Positions 1 through 4,480 of a stretch of 5,029 bases of DNA are shown here, in pieces. Source of the DNA: Clostridiales bacterium UBA4717 (GTDB lineage Bacteria > Bacillota > Clostridia > Oscillospirales > CAG-272); contig DHJP01000180.1 in assembly GCA_002404395.1 (NCBI GenBank), forward strand, positions 1 to 5,029. The letters are read 5' to 3'. Below the pieces are notes generated by a model. That model was given only the letters and a program-made list of their open reading frames with translations. It had not been told where the DNA came from and made no database searches. How positions within the stretch are numbered: position 1 is the stretch's first letter; every line of letters begins with the position of its first letter. The position numbers were made by a program, and so were the translations under genes.

Positions 1-410
1 TCAAGCTTTTCGCGGTATTCGTAAACGTCTTCCCACTCGGTCGTAAGCCAATCTGAGGGAGCGGAAGCGTCTATCGAACCGATAAACTTCGGCTTTGCGC
101 CGTTGCCGTATGCCGAATAGGTGACTCCGTTTACGGTCTGGAAAGTAAAGTCGTTTCTGAAGATACTGCCGCGCTCAAAAAGCACGGCGTCGCCTTCTTT
201 AAGGAAATCTGCACCCGAAACCTTTTTTGCGGTTTTGAATGCGGTCGCGGGGGTAAGTCCGTCGTTTTTATCGTTACCCTTGTTCGAAACATAATACGCG
301 GTACCGGTGTATGTTACGTCGGTCTTACTGTTTATGATCTCGTCTTTGAGTGCGTATGCTTTGTCAAGATAACTGTTTATAAGTTCGTCGTTCGCTTTGT
401 AATACGGGAT
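1..410 (-). repeat. Paralogous coding repeat, copy in gene A (partner 2430-2839)
   Basis: Bases 1-410 align without net gaps to 2430-2839 at a constant offset of 2429. The encoded segments (gene A residues 214-349, gene B residues 4-139) share about 94 of 136 residues by hand count. Two blocks are identical at DNA level: 27 bases at 48-74 versus 2477-2503, and 29 bases at 166-194 versus 2595-2623. This indicates gene duplication within the locus, with the duplicated part joined in gene A to a signal peptide and an extra N-terminal module. The repeat runs off the left edge, so its true length is unknown. Confidence 0.9.
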
Positions 411-1049
411 CTCGGCAGTATAATCGGGCAATTCTTCGCCGCCGTAATTCTTATTCGGGTCAAATTTGAAATTATTTGCCGCTTCCGCAGTCTTGAAATA
501 AGCAATAAATCTTACGTCGTAATACTGCTCGGTCTCAAGCGTTTTGCTGTGGCTTTTCCAAGGTTTTAAGCGGAAGAGCACACCCTCCTCGTCGGCACGC
601 GGCAGGTTCGGAGTAGTGTTGCCGTTTATCGTGTTGAAGTCGGCGCTCAGCGTATGCCATTTGCCGTCATTTTGTTGAGCGGGCTTTGCATTTGCCCAAT
701 TTTCGCCCATAGCATTGACCTGTCCCACATCGACTATATCGCTTTGCGAATTTGTACGGTAGCCGAGCACGATGTGCGGATAATCGAGTGTTTTGAAGCC
801 GGCTTTGCTGAATCCTACGATCAGATCGTTGTTGCCGTATGTGCCGGGAGCGGCAACAAGATGTACGTAATTTCCGTCGCTGTCGGATTCAAGCGTGCTG
901 TCGAGCGTTTGCGCGGAAAGTACCGTGTAGAACAGTTCGTCTGCGCTTACCACTATCATATCGTCGCTGTCTGCGGCGGATACGCAAAGCGGAATTGCCG
1001 TGACAAGCATGAGTGCGGCAAGTACAATGGAAACAATTTTTTTAGTCAT
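1..1049 (-). CDS. Secreted modular protein with N-terminal beta-sandwich-like module and beta-helix domain (gene A, 3' end outside window)
   Basis: The frame opens at ATG 1049 and stays open for 349 codons to the left edge, so the C-terminus is missing. A GGAGG ribosome binding site sits six bases upstream, which fixes the start. Residues 1-25 form a signal peptide (MTKK, hydrophobic IVSIVLAALMLVTAIPL, then VSA before the likely cut at 25/26). Residues about 30-195 form a module with landmarks YPHIVLGYRTN (90-100), DGKW (128-131), a PW pair (163-164) and YYDVRFIAYFKTAEA (176-190); the same landmarks occur in the C-terminal module of gene D, so it is probably a carbohydrate-binding-like or adhesive beta-sandwich. 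From residue 214 the protein follows the N-terminus of gene B at about 69% identity, including YYVSN..G.D.NDGLTP.TAF and GDAVLFERGS, the usual opening of right-handed parallel beta-helix glycan enzymes. The mature part seen has no cysteine. A polysaccharide lyase or hydrolase role is inferred; no catalytic residues are in view. Confidence 0.9.
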   Translation of the reverse strand, partial: MTKKIVSIVLAALMLVTAIPLCVSAADSDDMIVVSADELFYTVLSAQTLDSTLESDSDGNYVHLVAAPGTYGNNDLIVGFSKAGFKTLDYPHIVLGYRTNSQSDIVDVGQVNAMGENWANAKPAQQNDGKWHTLSADFNTINGNTTPNLPRADEEGVLFRLKPWKSHSKTLETEQYYDVRFIAYFKTAEAANNFKFDPNKNYGGEELPDYTAEIPYYKANDELINSYLDKAYALKDEIINSKTDVTYTGTAYYVSNKGNDKNDGLTPATAFKTAKKVSGADFLKEGDAVLFERGSIFRNDFTFQTVNGVTYSAYGNGAKPKFIGSIDASAPSDWLTTEWEDVYEYREKL

Positions 1050-1055
1050 TCTTTT

Positions 1056-1060
1056 CCTCC
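1056..1060 (-). promoter_or_regulatory. Ribosome binding site of gene A
   Basis: GGAGG on the minus strand lies six bases before ATG 1049. It decides the start codon and matches the signal peptide reading of the first residues. Confidence 0.9.
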
Positions 1061-1066
1061 GTAATT

Positions 1067-1089
1067 TAAGATTATATATAGTAATCTTA
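1067..1089. promoter_or_regulatory. Perfect dyad overlapping the -10 and start site of gene A promoter
   Basis: The arms TAAGATTA and TAATCTTA are perfect 8-base inverted repeats around a 7-base AT spacer. One arm contains the -10 hexamer itself, and the other lies just past the expected transcription start. A protein bound here would block polymerase, so a repressor operator is the natural reading. The dyad differs in sequence from the one at the gene C promoter. AT-richness makes some chance symmetry possible. Confidence 0.5.
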
Positions 1090-1112
1090 GCATAATTTGC
1101 AGATTGTGTCAA
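1084..1112 (-). promoter_or_regulatory. Sigma-A type promoter of gene A
   Basis: The -35 TTGACA (1107-1112) and -10 TAAGAT (1084-1089) are separated by exactly 17 bases, with a TG extension (TGC before the -10). The predicted start is near 1077, giving a leader of about 28 bases before ATG 1049. The promoter closely matches that of gene C (32 of 42 positions from the TTTGTGCAA element through the -10). Confidence 0.85.
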
Positions 1113-1116
1113 CACT

Positions 1117-1124
1117 TTGCACAA
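1117..1124. promoter_or_regulatory. TTGTGCAA element next to -35 of gene A
   Basis: The near-palindrome TTGTGCAA sits four bases upstream of the -35 box, centred near -43. The same element occurs at the same spacing at the gene C promoter. Position and conservation suit an activator contacting polymerase at the -35, but the protein is unknown. Confidence 0.5.
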
Positions 1125-1161
1125 ACAATCAACGATATAATACAATAAAAATGTCAATTCA

Positions 1162-1176
1162 GCAATATAGTGCAAA
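1162..1176. promoter_or_regulatory. Upstream 15-base element shared with gene C promoter (copy A)
   Basis: On the minus strand this reads TTTGCACTATATTGC, an imperfect dyad (GCA-N6-TGC). It matches 14 of 15 bases of the element at 4273-4287. It lies 37 bases beyond the TTGTGCAA element, against 27 at gene C, a difference of one helical turn. It is a probable second binding site of a regulator common to both transcripts. Confidence 0.5.
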
Positions 1177-1184
1177 TAATCCGC

Positions 1185-1236
1185 AAAATATTATAAAAGC
1201 GGGACTGCACAAGCCCGAAGGCGGCGTCAGTCCCGC
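1185..1236 (-). terminator. Intrinsic terminator after gene B
   Basis: On the minus strand GCGGGACTG pairs with CAGTCCCGC (1228-1236 with 1199-1207). Inside, a GCC-TTCG-GGC hairpin with a stable UUCG loop stacks on it, followed by the T-rich run TTTTATAATATTTT (1198-1185). It begins 58 bases past the stop codon of gene B and separates the C-B operon from the promoter of gene A. The rest of 1237-1294 holds nothing that I recognise. Confidence 0.88.
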
Positions 1237-1294
1237 GACCGTTTGCGTTTTAAAGCGCCGGAGCGCCGAAAGTTTTTTGTAAAGCCGCTTTTGG

Positions 1295-2848
1295 TCAGAG
1301 AGAAGTCATGTCCGAAGGCTTGAAAGCAGGCGTGTAGTTCTGAATTTTATAGTCGGGAGCGGTGTAGTAGAAAATCGAACCGGGTTCAAAGCCGGTGGCA
1401 AGCAGGCGCTCTAACGTATCTTTGTCATATGCAAATTCTCCGAGCTTGCCGGTGCATTTTCCGGGATCTTCCGGAATACCGCCGATCAGACGGTCGGACT
1501 GTTGAACATATATATTGTGGTTGAAGTTATATGCCTCGGGGCCGATATAACGTATGAAATTAAGCCACTTTGAGGCGAACATACCGACATTGTGATCGAC
1601 CGAGCAGTTTTCGAACGTAGTGTCGTTTACGCACGGGTCACCGTAGAAAATATTACCGTCGGGATTCGGTCTCTGCATACTCCAACCGTAGCCGTTAAAG
1701 AAGGTATAGTTGTCGTGAAGTCTCATGTTTTTCATGCCGTAATGAGCCGGATTGTTATACTGAGGCCGGTTCAGAAGCCATACTTCAAGTCCCGTGTTGG
1801 AGTAGCAGGCAACGTTTGAATACATCTCCACATCTTCAAAGATAACGTCAATGCCGTTTGAATCGGATTGATACTGCACCGTCCAACAGCAATCGTAGAT
1901 ATTGTCGGCGTAACAATGGTGGATAGTGTAGCCCTTGCATCCGCCGTATACTTCTATCGCATTTCCGAAGCGCCCGTGATTCTCAGGATCGAATGCATTC
2001 TGACGCGAGCCGCCGATGAAGGAAAAGGTGCAATACTGTACCGTGAGGTTTTCGGGCGCGTCTGCTCCGATGCCGGCATATCCGATACCGTGCGAGCCGT
2101 ATCCGAAGAAAGCAAGATTATCTATCGTTACATTTTTCGCGCTGCCCGTAATGCCGCCGCTTTTGTCGGCAAGCTCGATCGAGGAAAAGCGTTCTGCGGG
2201 AGAGCCGCCTACACTCTTTAGATAAAGCGTGTCGGAATACGGGTCGTGCCAGAACTCAAGGTCATTTATAAGATCTGCACCGGTCTTTACGGGGTGTCCT
2301 CCCGATATAAAGGACTCAAGTCCGTTTGTGATAATATTTCCGTCGCCGTTTTTGACATTATCCGAAAGCTTGATGCCCCAGGCTTTGCCGAAGTCGAATA
2401 TGATGTTGCCGATGTCACGGGTCTTGGTTTCGAGCGGCTTTGAATAAACGTATACGTCGGAAAACTCGGTCTTTATCCAATCTGAGGGAGCGGAAGCGTC
2501 TATTGAGCCGATAAACTTCGGTTTCGCGCCGCTTCCGTACGCCGAATAGGTAATGCCGTCGACTGTTCTGAAAGGGCTGTCGTTTCTGAAATTGCTGCCG
2601 CGCTCAAAAAGCACGGCGTCGCCGGGCTTCAAAAAAGCGGCGCCCGATAGCTTCATTGCATCGGCAAACGCGGTTTCGGGAGTAAGACCGTCGTTATCGT
2701 CGCTTCCGCCGTTTGAAACGTAGTATGCTTTACCGGTGAATTTAATATTGCTCTCGCTTTTGATAATTTCGCGCTTTAATTTGTAAGCGTTTTCAAGATA
2801 ACCGTCGATCAGTTTATCATCGGCTTTTAAGTATGGGATCTTTTCCAT
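1295..2848 (-). CDS. Right-handed parallel beta-helix protein without signal peptide, pectate-lyase-like fold (gene B)
   Basis: This is a complete 517-residue protein with no signal peptide; AGAGG lies 10 bases before ATG 2848. Residues 8-33 look helical, as in the N-terminal cap of beta-helix enzymes. Residues 42-61 carry YYVSN-G-D-NDGLTPETAF and 76-84 GDAVLFERG, typical of glycan-acting beta-helix proteins. The rung-like repeats are VTIDNLAFFG (240-249), LTVQYCTFSFIG (268-279), YTIHHCYADNIYD (307-319), VIFEDVEMYSN (335-345), MRLHDNYTFFNG (375-386) and TTFENCSVDHN (410-420). Such proteins are usually polysaccharide lyases or glycoside hydrolases; I cannot identify the catalytic residues, family number or substrate. 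Nine cysteines, all after residue 270, and the missing signal peptide suggest a cytoplasmic protein, although a non-classical export route is not excluded. It follows gene C by 66 bases with no promoter in the gap and ends before a strong terminator. It is a paralogue of the beta-helix part of gene A. Confidence 0.93.
   Translation of the reverse strand: MEKIPYLKADDKLIDGYLENAYKLKREIIKSESNIKFTGKAYYVSNGGSDDNDGLTPETAFADAMKLSGAAFLKPGDAVLFERGSNFRNDSPFRTVDGITYSAYGSGAKPKFIGSIDASAPSDWIKTEFSDVYVYSKPLETKTRDIGNIIFDFGKAWGIKLSDNVKNGDGNIITNGLESFISGGHPVKTGADLINDLEFWHDPYSDTLYLKSVGGSPAERFSSIELADKSGGITGSAKNVTIDNLAFFGYGSHGIGYAGIGADAPENLTVQYCTFSFIGGSRQNAFDPENHGRFGNAIEVYGGCKGYTIHHCYADNIYDCCWTVQYQSDSNGIDVIFEDVEMYSNVACYSNTGLEVWLLNRPQYNNPAHYGMKNMRLHDNYTFFNGYGWSMQRPNPDGNIFYGDPCVNDTTFENCSVDHNVGMFASKWLNFIRYIGPEAYNFNHNIYVQQSDRLIGGIPEDPGKCTGKLGEFAYDKDTLERLLATGFEPGSIFYYTAPDYKIQNYTPAFKPSDMTSL
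2430..2839 (-). repeat. Paralogous coding repeat, copy in gene B (partner 1-410)
   Basis: This is the second copy of the duplicated beta-helix opening. It starts at residue 4 of gene B, so homology begins almost at the start codon, whereas in gene A it begins after 213 residues of signal peptide, module and linker. The homology presumably continues further into gene B, but the matching part of gene A is outside the window. Confidence 0.9.
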
Positions 2849-2858
2849 GACGAGTTTT

Positions 2859-2863
2859 CCTCT
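2859..2863 (-). promoter_or_regulatory. Ribosome binding site of gene B
   Basis: AGAGG on the minus strand lies 10 bases before ATG 2848. It supports this start and shows that gene B really begins without a signal peptide. The 66-base gap to the stop codon of gene C has no promoter or terminator that I can see, so C and B are probably one transcript. Confidence 0.75.
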
Positions 2864-2914
2864 TTTCGTTTGATTCGGTGTGCGCGGCGAATTGAGTTCG
2901 GATACCTTTCTTGA

Positions 2915-4120
2915 TCAGTCGGAAAATGCTTTCAAAAATCTGCTCATTACCTCTTCCGTGCCGTAGCGGCAGGTCGTAATTGCACCGACTTTGACTCCCT
3001 GAAACGGTGAAGTGGTTCCGCAAACAAATGTCAGCCAGGCATTGTTTGATTCTTTCAGCCAATAAGCCGAGGTATAGTTGCAGATCTTACTTATCTGAGA
3101 AGTAACTCTGGAATTTGTCAAAGTTTCGGTATCGACTGCAACTATATCCGCGTTTACCCTGTCGGCGGCATTATTTATCAGATATAAGCCTTTTCCGTTC
3201 CTTGAAACGTAGAAAGTGCTTCGGCTTCCGCAGTTGGGAATAAAACATTCTTCTATAAGCTTCCATTCCGAATCGAATTTCGCAAGTATTCCTACTGCGG
3301 TAGGTCTGTTCTGACGCAGAGCAAAATAGTAGTTTCCGTCAAAATAAGCAAGCGAGCCTTCAAATTCGGCATTGCAGGGCAGGGTTATGGGAGGAATACA
3401 TACATATTCCCATGTCACAAAATCATCGGTCCGCAGGATCACGCCTTTTTTTAAAACTTCGCTTCTCCATTGACAAGCGTATGCGTAATAATGACCGTCA
3501 TCCGGATTATATGTAATATCGGCATTTATTCCGATGCCCTTTGAAACGGCGACTCCGCCGACATAGTACGCCAAGTTCGGGCTGTTCAAGTCATGTATCG
3601 TTCCGTCATGCAATAATCTGCATTTGTTACGCCGCATAGTTTTGTCGGACAGATCATAGCAGCATACACCCGCCGCAGCAGTCGTAGGATCCTCGAAATA
3701 TTCAAAAACGCAATATAACCTATTATCACGCATTACGAGATTCGGCAGTCCGCAACCGCTGTTTATTGTCGTGTCATCAATGCTGTCGCCGCGTTTGGCT
3801 AAGATCACCGAAGCTTCCTTTGTGATGTTTTCTTCATCGTATGAGAGTATATTGAGTCTGACGTATGTATTGTTGTCGTATTTTGGTGAGTCTCCCGATA
3901 TATCCTCGGTGTTTACAAGGTGAACAACATATATTTTTTTACTTGCTTCATCAACGACCATTCTGGAATCATGACCGCATCTGTCGCCCTCTTCTTTTAG
4001 CATGACGTAATGCTTTTCAAGCATATCATATTGTATTGCGGAATTGTATACTGCTTTCATGGTGTCGTATACGGAATTATTAAGGTACCATGTTGCATCG
4101 GTAAAATGATTTTCTGACAT
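2915..4120 (-). CDS. Predicted six-bladed beta-propeller protein, sialidase/BNR-like (gene C)
   Basis: This 401-residue protein has no signal peptide or membrane segment. Six blade-like strand patterns can be read: HDSRMVVDEASKKIYVVHL (50-68), LPNLVMRDNRLYCVFEY (125-141), INADITYNPDDGHYYAYACQW (198-218), FEGSLAYFDGNYYFALRQ (253-270), RSTFYVSRNGKGLYLINN (300-317) and YTSAYWLKESNNAWLTFVCG (349-368). Residues 229-238 (LRTDDFVTWE) resemble an Asp-box. This points to the sialidase-like propeller superfamily or a related glycosidase propeller; the FRIP motif of classical sialidases is absent, and no activity can be assigned. Fourteen cysteines argue for a reducing, cytoplasmic home. The gene is first in a likely C-B operon. 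Start choice is uncertain: ATG 4120 has no adjacent Shine-Dalgarno, while a strong one (4165-4171) lies across a 10-bp hairpin; the in-frame stop at 4169-4171 limits any upstream extension to 16 codons, none of them ATG, GTG or TTG. Confidence 0.88.
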   Translation of the reverse strand: MSENHFTDATWYLNNSVYDTMKAVYNSAIQYDMLEKHYVMLKEEGDRCGHDSRMVVDEASKKIYVVHLVNTEDISGDSPKYDNNTYVRLNILSYDEENITKEASVILAKRGDSIDDTTINSGCGLPNLVMRDNRLYCVFEYFEDPTTAAAGVCCYDLSDKTMRRNKCRLLHDGTIHDLNSPNLAYYVGGVAVSKGIGINADITYNPDDGHYYAYACQWRSEVLKKGVILRTDDFVTWEYVCIPPITLPCNAEFEGSLAYFDGNYYFALRQNRPTAVGILAKFDSEWKLIEECFIPNCGSRSTFYVSRNGKGLYLINNAADRVNADIVAVDTETLTNSRVTSQISKICNYTSAYWLKESNNAWLTFVCGTTSPFQGVKVGAITTCRYGTEEVMSRFLKAFSD

Positions 4121-4134
4121 ATCTGCATTGTTTT

Positions 4135-4163
4135 TTCGGTCATCCGAATAAGTGATGACCGAA
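4135..4163 (-). promoter_or_regulatory. Perfect 10-bp hairpin in the leader of gene C, between Shine-Dalgarno and start
   Basis: On the minus strand TTCGGTCATC pairs with GATGACCGAA around a 9-base loop. One base separates the hairpin from the 3' end of the strong TAAGGAG at 4165-4171. The hairpin lies wholly inside the leader, so it can fold in the mRNA; as DNA it could also be an operator. If folded it brings the Shine-Dalgarno to an effective distance of about 15 bases from ATG 4120. It is not a terminator: the bases after it are A, not T. Confidence 0.7.
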
Positions 4164-4164
4164 G

Positions 4165-4171
4165 CTCCTTA
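4165..4171 (-). promoter_or_regulatory. Strong Shine-Dalgarno of gene C, displaced from the start codon
   Basis: TAAGGAG on the minus strand is the only good ribosome binding site before gene C, but it lies 44 bases from ATG 4120 in linear distance. No in-frame ATG, GTG or TTG lies at normal spacing. Out-of-frame ATGs occur at 4143 and 4128. Confidence 0.6.
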
Positions 4172-4179
4172 AAAGTTAT

Positions 4180-4200
4180 TTGTATACTTTATGTATACAA
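4180..4200. promoter_or_regulatory. Perfect dyad just downstream of gene C -10, probable operator
   Basis: The arms TTGTATAC and GTATACAA are perfect 8-base inverted repeats around a 5-base spacer. The site starts four bases after the -10 box and covers the expected transcription start near 4198. The symmetry, length and place are those of a repressor operator; GT-AC rich dyads are known for GntR-family and AraR-type sugar regulators, but the family cannot be named from the site alone. No similar site occurs at the gene A promoter. Confidence 0.65.
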
Positions 4201-4204
4201 GGGC

Positions 4205-4233
4205 ATTTTAGCATATCGATCAGAAAGTGTCAA
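4205..4233 (-). promoter_or_regulatory. Sigma-A type promoter of the C-B operon
   Basis: The -35 TTGACA (4228-4233) and -10 TAAAAT (4205-4210) have a 17-base spacer and a TGC extension before the -10, very close to consensus. The predicted start near 4198 gives a leader of about 78 bases carrying the start-site dyad, the Shine-Dalgarno and the 10-bp hairpin. Confidence 0.88.
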
Positions 4234-4237
4234 CAGA

Positions 4238-4245
4238 TTGCACAA
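4238..4245. promoter_or_regulatory. TTGTGCAA element next to -35 of gene C
   Basis: This is the same eight bases, four bases upstream of the -35 box, as at the gene A promoter. It is the likely proximal half of a shared activator site. Confidence 0.5.
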
Positions 4246-4272
4246 AAAAGTGAGCGCAGAACCCAAACAATG

Positions 4273-4287
4273 GCAATATAATGCAAA
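4273..4287. promoter_or_regulatory. Upstream 15-base element shared with gene A promoter (copy C)
   Basis: It reads TTTGCATTATATTGC on the minus strand, one base different from the copy at 1162-1176. It partly overlaps the T-run of the candidate terminator at 4285-4320, so its A/T end may serve both. Confidence 0.5.
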
Positions 4288-4320
4288 AAAGACTGCTGAA
4301 AAAACGATGCTTTTAACAGC
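4285..4320 (-). terminator. Candidate weak intrinsic terminator upstream of the gene C promoter
   Basis: On the minus strand GCTG-TT-AAAA pairs with TTTT-TT-CAGC around a 6-base loop, with a TT/TT internal mismatch, followed after four bases by six T. It could stop read-through from gene D, which otherwise has no correctly oriented terminator. The stem is weak, so the call is tentative. Confidence 0.35.
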
Positions 4321-4354
4321 CGTTTCAAAATATCGGTCAGTATTGCGGGATTTT

Positions 4355-4402
4355 GAAAGCGGGCTTTGGTCGCTTTCGCCTTAGTGTCGTCGGTTTTCCG
4401 AC
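4355..4402 (+). other. Two small hairpins in the D-C intergenic region
   Basis: GAAAGCG/CGCTTTC (4355-4361 with 4371-4377) and GTCGG/CCGAC with a TTTT loop (4389-4393 with 4398-4402) lie in a row before the strong terminator at 4417-4458. The region 4321-4416 has no gene that I can see. The three hairpins together could be the body of a plus-strand structured RNA, or the 3' UTR of gene D on the minus strand. Confidence 0.35.
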
Positions 4403-4416
4403 AGGGACAATGTTGA

Positions 4417-4458
4417 GGGGTGATAAAAACTCATTTTGAGTTTTTATCACCCCTTTTT
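4417..4458 (+). terminator. Strong intrinsic terminator oriented on the plus strand
   Basis: Arms 4417-4433 and 4437-4453 are perfect 17-base inverted repeats with a TTT loop; the base of the stem is GGGG/CCCC. TTTTT (4454-4458) follows directly on the plus strand, with a further T run at 4463-4467. On the minus strand the stem is preceded by AAAAA and followed by TCAAC, so it lacks a U-tract for gene D, although the hairpin could still protect the 3' end of the gene D mRNA. No plus-strand gene precedes it. Confidence 0.7.
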
Positions 4459-4480
4459 GTGCTTTTTATAAAGTTGAAAA

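Noticed and set aside
654..1064. Open frame of 136 codons on the plus strand
   Set aside because: It lies antisense within gene A, which has a signal peptide, a good ribosome binding site and family-like sequence; the plus-strand product has no recognisable features.
1152..1157. Second TTGACA upstream of gene A, possible extra promoter
   Set aside because: No -10-like hexamer occurs 16 to 18 bases downstream; the TATTAT nearby is only 9 bases away.
1097..1282. Open frame of 61 codons on the plus strand
   Set aside because: It runs through the gene A promoter elements and the terminator of gene B, has no ribosome binding site and its product follows the hairpin sequence.
1592..2447. Several plus-strand open frames inside gene B
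   Set aside because: They are antisense shadows caused by the codon bias of gene B and have no start signals or protein-like composition.
1..2839. The two similar 410-base blocks as insertion sequence ends or a CRISPR-like repeat
   Set aside because: They are in-frame coding paralogues with conserved protein sequence, no transposase, no terminal inverted repeats and no target duplications.
2817..3062. 81-codon minus-strand frame across the C-B junction
   Set aside because: It overlaps the end of gene C and the start of gene B in another frame; both of these have clear family-like sequence and B has its own ribosome binding site.
4135..4163. Hairpin before gene C as an intrinsic terminator or attenuator
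   Set aside because: It is followed by an A run on the minus strand and by no T run on the plus strand, so it cannot be a standard terminator in either direction.
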